This document shows positions 1 to 9,473 of a stretch of 64,000 nt of DNA, in pieces (the first letter of the stretch is position 1; each line of letters starts with the position of its first letter). The translations under genes and the position numbers were made by a program. Source of the stretch: Mucilaginibacter conchicola. Lineage in GTDB: Bacteria; Bacteroidota; Bacteroidia; Sphingobacteriales; Sphingobacteriaceae. Under the pieces are notes generated by a model. It was not told the origin of the DNA. It was given only the letters and a program-made list of their open reading frames with translations, and searched no databases. Location of the stretch: positions 124,001-188,000 of the forward strand of contig NZ_QWDC01000002.1 in NCBI RefSeq assembly GCF_003432115.1, given 5' to 3'.

Positions 1-293
1 TTATCCATACCCACAAATACGGTGGCCTGCAGTTTGATATTTACGGTAAAGAGCTTGGCCATATCCATAGTAACGGCTTGCTCGATATGCCTTTTAGCAA
101 GGCCATAAAACAACAGTTAATGGCAGATGACCGCCGCGTAAATGACCATCATAGCTTTATTAACTCGGGCTGGATAAGTTTTTATATGAATCACACCGAT
201 GATAAAATACTGGCCATACAGTTATTTAAGATCAATTATCAGCGTTTAAAAAAGCATGAGCAGGAAAATATAACTGCCCATGCCTCTTTGTAA
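1..293 (+). CDS. DUF5519 / luciferase-domain protein, 3' end only
   Basis: Only the C-terminal ~96 residues are present; the frame is open from base 3 to the TAA at 291-293. The peptide starts IHTHKYGGLQFDIYGKELGH and continues with GHIHSNGLLDMPF and a Trp/Tyr-rich end. This pattern of a 'GH.H..G..D.pf' core followed by a hydrophobic strand is what I associate with the DUF5519 ('luciferase-like') family, small proteins of unknown function. That family call is from memory of the motif, not a search. The first ATG inside the window (78) is internal, so the true start lies upstream. The next gene is 63 bp downstream on the same strand, possibly with its own promoter. Confidence 0.6.
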   Translation, partial: IHTHKYGGLQFDIYGKELGHIHSNGLLDMPFSKAIKQQLMADDRRVNDHHSFINSGWISFYMNHTDDKILAIQLFKINYQRLKKHEQENITAHASL

Positions 294-312
294 TAAATAT
301 GCAACAGTGGTC

Positions 313-340
313 TTGTGTAAACATGAGCCTGTTATATTTA
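313..340 (+). promoter_or_regulatory. Candidate promoter for the GT39 gene
   Basis: TTG at 313-315, then 17 bases, then TATATTTA at 333-340. This fits the Bacteroidota pattern TTTG-N19-TAnnTTTG except for the last base and a slightly short spacer. It lies 17 bases before the ATG at 357. Weak evidence in AT-rich DNA. Confidence 0.3.
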
Positions 341-356
341 CAGCAAATCTCATGCT

Positions 357-2006
357 ATGCCTAACATCCTTAAAAGCAACGCCTTTAAAATATTCCTCGC
401 CATTTTTGCCGTCAACTTTCTGCAATCGTGGTTTAGTGCTTTTTTAAATGATGAGGCTTACTACTGGTTCTACGGCAAACAATTAGACTGGGGATATTTT
501 GACCATCCGCCTATGATAGCACTGCTGGCAAGGCTGGGTTCGAGCATTTTGCCCGGCGAGCTTGGCGTGCGTTTACTCACCTGTTTAATGGGCAGCGCCA
601 CCTTTGCGCTTATATATAAATTGATAGAGGGTGAGGCCACAGAAAAGTTGAACGTTAGGTTAGCTGTGATGCTGATGCTTTCATCGGTTTTCATGAACCT
701 GTACTCGTTTATGGCACTACCTGATACGCCTTTGCTGTTTTTCGCAGTTTTGTTCCTGTACCTTTACCGCGATTACCTTACCCGCGATACAGTGCTTAAT
801 GCCCTTAAACTTGGCATTGTTGCAGCCCTGCTATTGTATTCAAAGTACCATGGCATATTGGTTATTGGTTTTACCGTTCTATCAAATTTGAGTTTGTTCA
901 GGCGAAAATCGTTCTATGGCATTATATTGATAGCACTTGTTTTATTTGCACCGCATATTAACTGGCAATATGAGCACAACTACCCTACCATCAGGTTCCA
1001 GTTCCAGGAGCGCACGAGCGAGTTTGCATTGCAGAATGTATTAGGTTACATAGGCGAGCAGGCAGCCATTACCGGCCCGGTGGTTTTATTGGTTTGCAGC
1101 TTGCTGTATAAGCCAAAGAACTCGTTGCAGCGTGCATTAAAATTTAATGTCATCGGCATTTTTGGGTTTTTCTTGCTGTCATCCTTCAAAGGAAACATCA
1201 ACATCCATTGGACTGCTGTTGCCCTGCCTGCTATGATATGCCTTACTTATTTGTACTTGCAGGGTTTAAGCAGCGTACCTAAACTGGTTTACGGTTTGCT
1301 GGTGTTTGATTTTATATTGATACTGGTTATCCGCATCAATTTCGTTTTTGATCTGTTCCCTATCCCTCACTTTAACGATCATTATCCGAGAGAGATGGCC
1401 AAAGCCTTAAAAGCTGAAAGCGCATCGCGCCCCCTTGTATTTGTAAATGTGTATAATGAGCCCTCAGAATTTATGTTTTATACGGGTGTTGATTGCTTTG
1501 CTATTAATAAAATAGATTATAAGAAGACCCAGTTTAACTATGAACCAGTACTACAGGCAAAGGTGCAGGGTAAAAATATTACCCTGGTTTCTACAGATTC
1601 GTTGAATGCAGAAAGCAAGCTATTGAAAGTAGAGAATAAACAATATTTTTTAACGCCGATAAACAATTTTAAAACCTTTACCGGCATCTGGAAGGTTAAG
1701 GCTGACGGACTTAAAAACATGATTCATGCCACTCCGCAAGCCCTGCTAGTAAATGTCGCCAAAGACAGCAATACCGGTGATATGCTATCAAATGATGACG
1801 AATTACTGATAACCTTTTTTGGTGATGATAATGATGTTTACTATACCTATGATAAGCCGTTGAAACCAACAGCTAACCAAACCTTAACCTTCAACTTTAA
1901 AGCGCCTGCACAGGCAGGAAAATACAAGGCGGTATTTTCTATCAGAAAAAAAGGGATGCCTTTTGCCGAGTTTAATAGTTTGCTGTACAACATCAACGTT
2001 AAATAA
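357..2006 (+). CDS. GT39-type membrane glycosyltransferase (PMT_2/ArnT-like)
   Basis: 549-residue polytopic membrane protein. After a first hydrophobic helix it carries NDEAYYWFYG (31-40) and DWGYFDHPPM (44-53). The paired acidic residues D32/E33 and the FDHPP motif are hallmarks of the GT-C family that moves sugars or aminoarabinose from polyprenyl phosphate carriers to lipid or protein acceptors at the periplasmic face. About ten further hydrophobic segments follow to roughly residue 360, then a soluble ~190-residue C-terminal domain with Ig-like character (TLTFNFKAP... near the end). Donor and acceptor cannot be told from the sequence; lipid A, teichoic-like glycan and protein O-mannosylation are all possible. 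It stands alone and converges on the peptidase gene, with a shared terminator between them. Confidence 0.85.
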   Translation: MPNILKSNAFKIFLAIFAVNFLQSWFSAFLNDEAYYWFYGKQLDWGYFDHPPMIALLARLGSSILPGELGVRLLTCLMGSATFALIYKLIEGEATEKLNVRLAVMLMLSSVFMNLYSFMALPDTPLLFFAVLFLYLYRDYLTRDTVLNALKLGIVAALLLYSKYHGILVIGFTVLSNLSLFRRKSFYGIILIALVLFAPHINWQYEHNYPTIRFQFQERTSEFALQNVLGYIGEQAAITGPVVLLVCSLLYKPKNSLQRALKFNVIGIFGFFLLSSFKGNINIHWTAVALPAMICLTYLYLQGLSSVPKLVYGLLVFDFILILVIRINFVFDLFPIPHFNDHYPREMAKALKAESASRPLVFVNVYNEPSEFMFYTGVDCFAINKIDYKKTQFNYEPVLQAKVQGKNITLVSTDSLNAESKLLKVENKQYFLTPINNFKTFTGIWKVKADGLKNMIHATPQALLVNVAKDSNTGDMLSNDDELLITFFGDDNDVYYTYDKPLKPTANQTLTFNFKAPAQAGKYKAVFSIRKKGMPFAEFNSLLYNINVK

Positions 2007-2010
2007 AAAA

Positions 2011-2038
2011 AGGCCTCACCAGTTAGTGAGGCCTTTTT
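2011..2038. terminator. Bidirectional intrinsic terminator
   Basis: Perfect 9-bp stem AGGCCTCAC (2011-2019) and GTGAGGCCT (2026-2034) around a 6-base loop. A-rich and T-rich tracts flank it, so it can serve both the GT39 gene (+) and the DPP-IV gene (-). Confidence 0.9.
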
Positions 2039-2043
2039 ATTTA

Positions 2044-4371
2044 TTATTTACCGGTGGTGCGTTTGCCCATCTGGTAATCGTAAGGAGCTTTTAGCCCCAG
2101 CAGGTTCTCTACAAAGTAATCCCAGCGGCGGCGCATCATGTATGGAGAGTAAGCACCATAACCGTGTGCGCTGTTAGGGAAGATCACCAGATCAAAGCTT
2201 TTGTTGGCTTTCTCCAGTGCCTCAACAACCAGCAGGGTGTTGTATGGCGGCACGTTATCATCCATCATACCGTGGGCCAGCATCAGTTTGCCTTTAAGGT
2301 TTTTAGCCCAGTTCTGGTTGGCTTGTGCGTCGTAGTCTGAGTTTTCAACCAGGCCGTTGTAACGCTCGCCCCAGTCGTCCTCGTAGTTGCGGTTCTCGTG
2401 GTTGCCCGATTCTGAGATACCTACTTTAAAGAAATCAGGGTAGCGGAACATCGCAGCTGCCGTTGCAAAACCACCACCCGAGTGGCCCCAGATACCCACC
2501 TTAGTGGTATCAATAGGATATTTGGCAGCTAATTGTTTGATAGCCGTGATCTGATCAGGCAGGGTATTTTCAGCCATGTTGCCATAGCTCATATCGTGGA
2601 AACTTTTTGAGCGCAGCGGGTTGCTGGTACCTTCAATAGCAACAACAATAAAGCCCAGCTCAGCCAGTGCCTGATTGTCGCCCCTTGAGGCTACAAACGA
2701 CCAGCTACCTACGCTGCCACCCTGCGGACCAGGATAAATATAATCTATCACCGGGTATTTTTTACCGGCTTCCATTTTGGTTGGGGTGAACATTACGCCG
2801 TAAATATCGGTAGTGCCATCATGCGCTTTTACCTTTACAGGGATAGGCGCTTTCCACCCGGTTGCCACTAAACGAGATACATCTGCTTTTTCTAAAGTAG
2901 CCAGTAAAGCACCTTTAGTATCGCGCACAACGCTTACAGGCGGCACATCAGGCTGCGAGTAGGTATCTACAATGTATTTATCGTCAGGAGAGAATGACAC
3001 GGTGTGATTACCGGCCTCAGGCGTTAACAAAGTTAAACCTTTGCCGTTGAAACCAACTTTGTACAGGTGTGCAAAGTATGGGTTGCCCGGCTCGCGGCCA
3101 TCTGCCATAAAGTAAAGGGTACGGCTTTTCTCATCAACCTTTAACAAACGGGTTACTACCCAATTGCCTTTGGTGATCTGATTTTTAACCTTGCCGGTTG
3201 TAGCATCGTACAGGTAAAGGTGGCCCCAGTTATCGCGCTCAGAGAACCAGATGATCTCTTTTGACGCAGGCAGGTAACGCCAGTTGATTGCGCCCCAGCC
3301 CGATTCATATTGCGTTTTAACGGTCTCTTCAAATACCTCGCGCACGGCACCGGTTTCCGCATTGGCAATACGGAACTTCTCATTCTTGTGATCGCGCGAG
3401 GTTGATACGAAGGCAAACTCAGTACCATCTGCTTTCCAGTCGGCATCATCAAAGCTGCCACTGCTTGATATATCGTCACTCAGGGTAGCACGGTGCGGAT
3501 CCGGCGCGATATTGAAACGAACCACTTTCGGGTTCTCTACATCAATAATAACACGTTGTATGGTTGTTATGTCTTTATCGCCGGGCAGCGGATATTTCCA
3601 GGCATGCAGGGTTGGCTTGCCCACGTTAGTAGTAACCAGATACATATCACTCGATTTACGCTCATCCTGCTGAAAGGTAGCTACCTTCTTAGAATCAGGC
3701 GACCATGAAACAATCGGGCGGTCGCTGTGTGTCCAGCCGGCATTATCGGTAGCATAACCGAAGTTCTTCACGCCATCATTGGTTAGCTGTGTAGTAGCGT
3801 TAGTAGCTACATCGCGCACCCAAAGGTTATAATCTTTTATAAAAACAGCTTTCTTGCCATCGGGCGATAACACTTCGTTACCACCACTGCGTGCTGCCCT
3901 GCCGGTTAAACGGGCCGGTTTGCCGCTTTGTGCTTTGGTAGTATCGGCAGTTACCTGATTGGCCTGTGCATCATACATCCATTTTTTACCATCGGCACCA
4001 AAGGTGATGTATTTACCATCGGCACTGTAGTTAATGCTGATGAACGGCAGCTTATTAGCAGTGTAGGTTGTACCTGCGGCAGATGATAAAGCTGCTGCCA
4101 GTTTATTAGCGTCAAAAGCGGGTGTTTTAGTTTTCTTTGCAGGGTCTACCAGGTAGAACTCGGCACCGTTTTGTGTAGTTACACGGTACCAGAATTTGCC
4201 GTTTGGCAGCCAGGTTGGCATTACATTGGCCCTATCAATAAGCGGCGAAGTGTTGTAGGCCATAAAGGCCTCGGCGCGCTCATAATCTTTAGCGGTAAGT
4301 GCCCCGCCCTGCTGTGCATTTGCGCTTATCCCTAACGCAACAGCAGCAGCTGTGAGTAAATATTTGTTCAT
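2044..4371 (-). CDS. Secreted S9B dipeptidyl peptidase IV-type protease
   Basis: 775 residues, starting with a Sec signal peptide (MNKYLLTAAAVALGISANAQ). Residues ~40-500 form the DPPIV N-terminal beta-propeller, with repeated 'SPDGK'/'WSPDSKK' blades; the C-terminal ~260 residues are the alpha/beta hydrolase domain. The catalytic triad is visible: S631 in GHSGGG, D704 in MMDDNVPP and H736 in SAHGYG. Members remove X-Pro or related dipeptides from peptides in the periplasm, often alongside peptide uptake. Bacteroidota genomes usually encode several such S9 paralogs, so the exact substrate is not fixed. Length is normal for the family. Monocistronic, with terminators on both sides. Confidence 0.93.
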   Translation of the reverse strand: MNKYLLTAAAVALGISANAQQGGALTAKDYERAEAFMAYNTSPLIDRANVMPTWLPNGKFWYRVTTQNGAEFYLVDPAKKTKTPAFDANKLAAALSSAAGTTYTANKLPFISINYSADGKYITFGADGKKWMYDAQANQVTADTTKAQSGKPARLTGRAARSGGNEVLSPDGKKAVFIKDYNLWVRDVATNATTQLTNDGVKNFGYATDNAGWTHSDRPIVSWSPDSKKVATFQQDERKSSDMYLVTTNVGKPTLHAWKYPLPGDKDITTIQRVIIDVENPKVVRFNIAPDPHRATLSDDISSSGSFDDADWKADGTEFAFVSTSRDHKNEKFRIANAETGAVREVFEETVKTQYESGWGAINWRYLPASKEIIWFSERDNWGHLYLYDATTGKVKNQITKGNWVVTRLLKVDEKSRTLYFMADGREPGNPYFAHLYKVGFNGKGLTLLTPEAGNHTVSFSPDDKYIVDTYSQPDVPPVSVVRDTKGALLATLEKADVSRLVATGWKAPIPVKVKAHDGTTDIYGVMFTPTKMEAGKKYPVIDYIYPGPQGGSVGSWSFVASRGDNQALAELGFIVVAIEGTSNPLRSKSFHDMSYGNMAENTLPDQITAIKQLAAKYPIDTTKVGIWGHSGGGFATAAAMFRYPDFFKVGISESGNHENRNYEDDWGERYNGLVENSDYDAQANQNWAKNLKGKLMLAHGMMDDNVPPYNTLLVVEALEKANKSFDLVIFPNSAHGYGAYSPYMMRRRWDYFVENLLGLKAPYDYQMGKRTTGK

Positions 4372-4463
4372 TTTAAGGTCAGTTAGTTAAACGGCAACAA
4401 ATTAAGTTAAAATTTGATGCTTTACAGCGTAGCTATAGTATAATGATTGTTACACAGCCCTAA

Positions 4464-4495
4464 ACAAAAAAGCCGGCCCCCATAAGGGCCGGCTT
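4464..4495 (-). terminator. Intrinsic terminator after the TonB receptor gene
   Basis: 10-bp stem AAGCCGGCCC (4470-4479) and GGGCCGGCTT (4486-4495) with a 6-base loop. Read on the minus strand it is followed by a T-rich run. Confidence 0.85.
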
Positions 4496-4521
4496 CCAAT
4501 CATAGGTAGATGATAGGGGTA

Positions 4522-6912
4522 TTAAAATCTATATGCTACTGATAAGCGGTAGTTGCGCGGTGCATCAGCCTGGTAGTAGTATGCATTTAGGAAAGAGTAG
4601 TATGAACCGCTGTAGGTATACTTATCTAACACGTTGAATACGTTACCGGTGATGCGCATTTTGGTACCTTCCCAAAACAAACCTGCGTCCATTTTAAAGT
4701 AATCAGGTAATCTCAACAGGCCCGGTGTCCAGGTATCGGTTTGGCGACCGGCTAAATAGCTACCGCCTAATGATACACCTGTGCCTTTTAAACCACCGGT
4801 ACGCAGCTTATAAGTTAACCATGCATTTGCAATGTGTTTAACATATCCCGGAACAATGTCACCAACTTTTATGGTTGATGGGGCATCGCCAACTTTTGAA
4901 ACTTTAGAGTCTGTGTAAGCATAGTTAGCAACAAGGTCTAAGCCCGGCATTAACTCGCCACGCAGGTCAAACTCAATACCTTGCGTGCGTTTCTGGCCAA
5001 GCAGGAAGCTAACCGGGTTGCCCGGGCGGCTTGATGTATCGGCAGAAGCTTCGTTATTTCTCAGGATGCGGTAAGCGGCAAGAGTAGTATTCCATTTGCC
5101 ATCAGCCCAGTCCTTTTTAATACCAAACTCGAGGTTACTACCGGTTAGCGGTTTAACACTACCACCATTTACAAGGCGCGCAGCAACCTGCGGGCTAAAT
5201 GCCTGGTCATATAAGCCGTATACTGATGTTTGATCATCAATTGATACGCTTACACCAACACGCGGGGTGAAGTGTTTTGCATCAGACGTTGTACCAAAAT
5301 CTGACGAAGAGATGTAGGTATAACGGCCGGCAAGTGTTAAGCGCAATTTATTATCTAAAAAGCCTAACTCATCTTGTACGTACAAGCTGGTGTAACGTGA
5401 ATTGATCAAACCGAAACCTTCTGCAGCCCTTGCTTCAAGGCTTGTTGAGCGGTCAAAGGTAGGGTAACCATTTGCAGGTGCATTTAAAGCAGCCAGTGTT
5501 GGGTCATACGGATCAAATGGTTTGGCCTTTGTATCAAGCGATGCGGTGTGCGAATAATCGGCGAAGTATTTTTTATCACCCATATCAACACCTGCCAATA
5601 TTTTGTGAACTACAGAACCGGTATTTACTTTACCATTAAGGAAAGCCTGGCCTAAAGACATTACGCTTTTTGCTTCCCAGATACCTGCGTTACGCACATA
5701 TTTGCCATCTGCAAAAACTGTATCGGCCCACATTGATGTTCCAAGCTGGTAATAATCATAGCGCGCTGCCTGTGCAGTTAATTTCCAGTTATCGCTTAGC
5801 TGGTGCTGCATGTTTACGGTAAAGCTATGGTCATTGATGTTTGTTGGTGGCAAACCTGCAGGCAATTGCGAAAAGCTTTGCGGCAATACGCCATAACCTT
5901 TGGGGCTAAATACATAGTACGAGCCTACGTCTGATGTGTGTGCACGCTGGTAAACGTACTCGGCAGTTAATTTAGTTTTATCATCAACCTGATAAGATAT
6001 TACCGGTGCAATAACATAACGATCATTAAACTCATTGGTACGGAAAGAATTTTTGTTTTGTGCCGATAAGTTTAAGCGGTAAAGCAATTTACCATCTTTA
6101 CTTAATTTACCATCAAGATCAAGCGCTGCACGGTTAAGGTTAAAGCTACCTGTAGTAAAGCTTATCTCGCCTTTTTCCTGGCCGGTAGGCTTTTTGGTTA
6201 CTACGTTGTATAAACCGCTTGGGTCGCCGTTTGATAGCATGAAACCTGCAGGGCCTTTTACAAACTCAATATGATCAACAAAGCTCATATCCTCGGTAAG
6301 CGGGCCCCAAAAAGAACTAACTACGTTAAAACCATTACGGAAAGCCTGTACCTGTGAACCACGCATTTTTACGTTGGTATAAAGATCGCCCCAGTGCTCG
6401 CTACGTACAGCACCGCTCACGTTGCGTAACACGCCATCGCTCATGCTGGTGATCTGTTGCTCTTTTAACGACTGACCAGATATTACCTGGATATTTTGAG
6501 ATACTTGTAGCAATGGCTCCTGTAAACGTAATGATTGCGATGGGTTATCCATTTTAACGCTGTTGGTACGTGCGTTAACCATTACTTCTTTCAACTGAGA
6601 GGTACTCAGATCAAGCGAGAAGTTTACGGTTGAGTTTTGGCCTGTTGCAACAGTTATCTCTTTTTCCTGAGAAGCCATATTGATGGCTGATACCACTACG
6701 GTGTAAGTGCCGGGGTTAACACGGCCCATACGGAAATGGCCTTTTTCATTTGTTGATGCACCATAAGATGTGCCTTTTAATGCTACTGATACATAAGCAA
6801 CCGGACTACCATCGGTTGCGGTTACTATACCACTTATGCTACCATGCTGCTGTTGTGCAAATGCAGTGGTTATGGTTAGTACTGTGATTAAGAGGGATAA
6901 AATTTTCTTCAT
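4522..6912 (-). CDS. TonB-dependent siderophore-type outer-membrane receptor
   Basis: 796 residues. A signal peptide (ends ~TAFAQQ) is followed by a carboxypeptidase-regulatory-like beta-sandwich (~25-105; GSISGIVTATDGSPV...). Next comes the plug domain (~120-240) with QVISGQSLKEQQITSMSD and GFMLSNGDPSG, as in FhuE/FoxA-type receptors, then a 22-strand barrel ending in ...NYRLSVAYRF with the usual terminal aromatic. It takes up ferric siderophore using TonB energy; the ligand is not predictable. There is no SusD partner next to it, which favours siderophore over glycan uptake. Upstream, two 21-bp operator-like repeats suggest iron control (see that entry). A strong terminator follows. Confidence 0.9.
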   Translation of the reverse strand: MKKILSLLITVLTITTAFAQQQHGSISGIVTATDGSPVAYVSVALKGTSYGASTNEKGHFRMGRVNPGTYTVVVSAINMASQEKEITVATGQNSTVNFSLDLSTSQLKEVMVNARTNSVKMDNPSQSLRLQEPLLQVSQNIQVISGQSLKEQQITSMSDGVLRNVSGAVRSEHWGDLYTNVKMRGSQVQAFRNGFNVVSSFWGPLTEDMSFVDHIEFVKGPAGFMLSNGDPSGLYNVVTKKPTGQEKGEISFTTGSFNLNRAALDLDGKLSKDGKLLYRLNLSAQNKNSFRTNEFNDRYVIAPVISYQVDDKTKLTAEYVYQRAHTSDVGSYYVFSPKGYGVLPQSFSQLPAGLPPTNINDHSFTVNMQHQLSDNWKLTAQAARYDYYQLGTSMWADTVFADGKYVRNAGIWEAKSVMSLGQAFLNGKVNTGSVVHKILAGVDMGDKKYFADYSHTASLDTKAKPFDPYDPTLAALNAPANGYPTFDRSTSLEARAAEGFGLINSRYTSLYVQDELGFLDNKLRLTLAGRYTYISSSDFGTTSDAKHFTPRVGVSVSIDDQTSVYGLYDQAFSPQVAARLVNGGSVKPLTGSNLEFGIKKDWADGKWNTTLAAYRILRNNEASADTSSRPGNPVSFLLGQKRTQGIEFDLRGELMPGLDLVANYAYTDSKVSKVGDAPSTIKVGDIVPGYVKHIANAWLTYKLRTGGLKGTGVSLGGSYLAGRQTDTWTPGLLRLPDYFKMDAGLFWEGTKMRITGNVFNVLDKYTYSGSYYSFLNAYYYQADAPRNYRLSVAYRF

Positions 6913-6914
6913 GC

Positions 6915-6995
6915 CTTATTTTGAATGATTCTAAACAGCCGCAAAGAAACATCAAAAACAGTGTATTGTCAACACTTATTTTTAATTAATCTAAA
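6915..6995 (-). promoter_or_regulatory. Paired 21-bp operator-like repeats upstream of the TonB receptor
   Basis: On the minus strand TTTAGAATCATTCAAAATAAG (6935-6915) and TTTAGATTAATTAAAAATAAG (6995-6975) match at 18 of 21 positions and start exactly 60 bp apart. The first is nearly palindromic (TTTAGAAT-C-ATTCaAAA). Between them lies TTGACA and a TTTCTTTG that could be -33/-7 elements. A Fur-type repressor site is a reasonable guess for a siderophore receptor, but this is inference. Confidence 0.5.
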
Positions 6996-7083
6996 TAACA
7001 TCAAGATTTCGTGAGAGTTAACCCAATCCTCTTATTTATTAACCCATTGTATATGTCGCAGATTTTTATTATATTATAGATAA

Positions 7084-7101
7084 CGCAGAAATGGTTCTGC
7101 G
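7084..7101 (+). other. Small 5' leader hairpin before the exonuclease gene
   Basis: Perfect stem CGCAGAA (7084-7090) and TTCTGCG (7095-7101) with loop ATGG, ending 17 bases before the ATG at 7119. No T run follows, so it is not a terminator. It may sit in the mRNA leader or be a protein-binding palindrome. Confidence 0.4.
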
Positions 7102-7118
7102 CGTAAATATTAAATAGT

Positions 7119-7667
7119 ATGGAAATTACTGACGAGGTTATCATCGTCGACCTCGAGGCCACCTGCTGGGAGCAGGATGGTGCTTACCAAAAACGACGAA
7201 GTGAGATCATTGAAATAGGTATTTGTAAGCTTGATACCTATACAGGCGAGATCAGCAAAAGCAAAGGCATACTGGTGAAACCGGTACATTCAGAGATCAG
7301 CAGGTTTTGTACGCAGCTTACATCCATCACCCCGCAAATGGTTGAGCAGGATGGCGTATCGTTAAAAGAAGCCTGTTCCATGATAGAGGCAACTTATGCC
7401 CCCGCCGGTTTAACATGGTGCAGCTATGGTGCCTATGATAAACGCATGCTGAAAGAGCAGTGTGCTTTGTTTAACGTACGTTATCCGCTGTCGGGCAATC
7501 ACATTAACGTGAAAGAGCTGTTTGCCGAAGCTAAACGTTTACCCAAACCAATTGGTATGGACAGGGCCTTACGTTTGCTTAACCTTCCGTTAGAAGGCAC
7601 CCACCACCGCGGTGTAGACGATGCCAGAAACATCGCAAAGATCCTTTATAACATCTTAGAGGACTAA
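7119..7667 (+). CDS. DEDDh 3'-5' exonuclease (ERI1/KapD-like)
   Basis: 182 residues, a single RNase T/DnaQ-fold domain. Exo I is IIVDLEATCWE with D11 and E13; Exo III is H-R-G-V-D-D with H163 and D168 near the C-terminus; the middle WCSYGAYDKRML supplies the Exo II acidic residue. The 'LEATCW' form is typical of the ERI1/KapD branch, which acts on RNA or short single-stranded nucleic acid, rather than the DNA polymerase epsilon subunit. Substrate unproven. Single gene, divergent from the TonB receptor, with a shared terminator downstream. Confidence 0.85.
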   Translation: MEITDEVIIVDLEATCWEQDGAYQKRRSEIIEIGICKLDTYTGEISKSKGILVKPVHSEISRFCTQLTSITPQMVEQDGVSLKEACSMIEATYAPAGLTWCSYGAYDKRMLKEQCALFNVRYPLSGNHINVKELFAEAKRLPKPIGMDRALRLLNLPLEGTHHRGVDDARNIAKILYNILED

Positions 7668-7787
7668 CTTTTAAAAGCCGCGCTATCCGGCGCGCAATTA
7701 CATTCCCCTTTATTTATTGTTATTGAGTATTCTGCAAATATGCGGGGGGAATACCTTCGTGCCTTAAATCCGCCGTCGCCAATAAAA

Positions 7788-7815
7788 AAGGGCGGCTCTT
7801 TAAAGCCGCCCTTTG
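7788..7815. terminator. Bidirectional intrinsic terminator
   Basis: 10-bp perfect stem AAGGGCGGCT (7788-7797) and AGCCGCCCTT (7804-7813), with A-rich sequence before and T after. It lies between the convergent exonuclease and choice-of-anchor I genes. Confidence 0.88.
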
Positions 7816-7836
7816 TAAATACAGAATATAATTTTC

Positions 7837-9369
7837 TTAGATAGTTTTTGGCGTATAAACCTTTATCACACCATCATTTTCGCTGCTTACCACCAAAAGG
7901 CTCTTTTTAGTAGGGCTGTTTTTGGCTGCAATGATCATTACGCCTTCGGGTGCGTCACCGCATTTTAATATCTGCAGAAAAGTTGGTTTGGTTGGGTCGG
8001 TAACATCATAAACAGCAACGGCATCAGCACGCTCCATACCTACAAAAGCTACATCCTTGTTGCCTATCTTACCAACAGCTATGCCTTCCGGCTCAACAGA
8101 TTTATCATCGCTGCGGCCATCGTCATAAACGTTTATAGAAAGGGCTTTCTTGTCCAGCTCGTTCTTGCTGTCAAAAACCTGCGCACCGGTCATACCGTTC
8201 CACACACTGAATGAACGTGCACCGAAAGAGTATAATTCATCAAAATCACCATCGCCATCAGTATCACCTAAAGTAGTGGTGATGTTCAACCGGCCCAGCT
8301 GAGCGTTCTTTTGCAGATCGGCAGCGTTAGGGAATTTGGTTGCATCTAACTTGATATTTTTAATACGTTTCACTTCCGAGAAAGCATCGTACTCACGCGC
8401 ATCACCTTCGTTTGCGGTGAATAAGTACGGCAATCCGTTTTTTTCTAATACGGCAATAGCATCGGGCATGTAAACACCTTTTACCGGCCATTTGGCAGCA
8501 ACACCTACCGCGCCATCTTCGTCGCTAACATCTATCTCGTTACCGTCAACGCTGTAATCTTTAAAACCAAGAGGGAAGATCTCGGTAATGGTTTTTGAAG
8601 CAATATCAACTTTAGCTATCGCGTTGTTCTCTTGCAGAGTAACCCATGCAGTTTTTGAATCTGATGATACGGTGATATATTCCGGCTCAATGTCTTTTGC
8701 AAAATCATTACCCGGGCCAAAGATCCTGAAGCCTTTAGCAGTCAGTTCGGCTTTTTTGCTTGCGAATGAAGAGAAATCAACCGTGTTAACCGCGTAGTTA
8801 TCGGCAACAGAGATGATAGATATACTGCCAACAGGATCGTTAGTGTAAGTGGTATTTGGCTCGCCCTCGTTAGCGGTAAGGATGAATTTTCCATCCGGCG
8901 AGAAAGTAACCATATCCGGCAGTGCGCCTACTGTGATCACTTTAATTTCGCTCAGGTCATCAGTTTTAAAAACGGCAACTTTACCGTTGGCTTGCTTATC
9001 AGTCGATTCGATAGCGGCAGCCAATTTGCCATTGCTTACAGCAACGCTGTTAACTGCACCACCATACGGAGCCATGGCAATAGAGTTGATCACCTTCATG
9101 TTTTTAGGATCGGCAAAATCAACCACGTCAATTTTGTTAACCGGGCCGTTGTTTACCACAAACAGGCGTTTGGTGGCAGGGTCAAAAGCAGTGATCTCGG
9201 CAGCACCGGCATCGCCAATGTCAATTGAACTGATCTCCTCAAAAGTTGAAGGGTCTTCGTTCACAAAAAATTCCGGTTCCGGGTCAACAGGTTTGTCAAC
9301 CTGTACCCTGTCTTTCTTACAGCTTAAAAGAAATAAGCATACGAAAGCAGTAAGTAAATAGTGCTTCAT
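7837..9369 (-). CDS. Choice-of-anchor I family beta-propeller lipoprotein
   Basis: 510 residues with a lipoprotein signal: LLSC puts the lipidated Cys at 17, followed by KKDRVQVD. The body is a YVTN-like propeller (SPDGKFILTANEGEP, VSSDSKTAWVTLQENNAIAK). It carries the family signatures TANEGDAREY and VEPEGIAVGKIGNKDVAFVG, seen in secreted 'choice-of-anchor I' and alkaline-phosphatase-associated proteins. Enzymatic activity is uncertain. The lipobox and the sequence right after it closely match the phytase/esterase-like lipoprotein at 32231-33526 (CKKDRVxVD), suggesting the same surface or periplasmic address. Transcribed alone; no obvious operator. Confidence 0.8.
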   Translation of the reverse strand: MKHYLLTAFVCLFLLSCKKDRVQVDKPVDPEPEFFVNEDPSTFEEISSIDIGDAGAAEITAFDPATKRLFVVNNGPVNKIDVVDFADPKNMKVINSIAMAPYGGAVNSVAVSNGKLAAAIESTDKQANGKVAVFKTDDLSEIKVITVGALPDMVTFSPDGKFILTANEGEPNTTYTNDPVGSISIISVADNYAVNTVDFSSFASKKAELTAKGFRIFGPGNDFAKDIEPEYITVSSDSKTAWVTLQENNAIAKVDIASKTITEIFPLGFKDYSVDGNEIDVSDEDGAVGVAAKWPVKGVYMPDAIAVLEKNGLPYLFTANEGDAREYDAFSEVKRIKNIKLDATKFPNAADLQKNAQLGRLNITTTLGDTDGDGDFDELYSFGARSFSVWNGMTGAQVFDSKNELDKKALSINVYDDGRSDDKSVEPEGIAVGKIGNKDVAFVGMERADAVAVYDVTDPTKPTFLQILKCGDAPEGVMIIAAKNSPTKKSLLVVSSENDGVIKVYTPKTI

Positions 9370-9473
9370 AGAATGTTTTAAAGTTTATTTGTTTGAACCC
9401 CAAAACTATTATGAGAGCGTTAAGACAACTTACCCGGCAGATTAACGATGCGTTACCAAAATATTAGAAAGTT

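Noticed and set aside
8849..9361. 170-residue ORF opposite the choice-of-anchor gene
   Set aside because: Antisense to a clear lipoprotein gene and lacking any motif.
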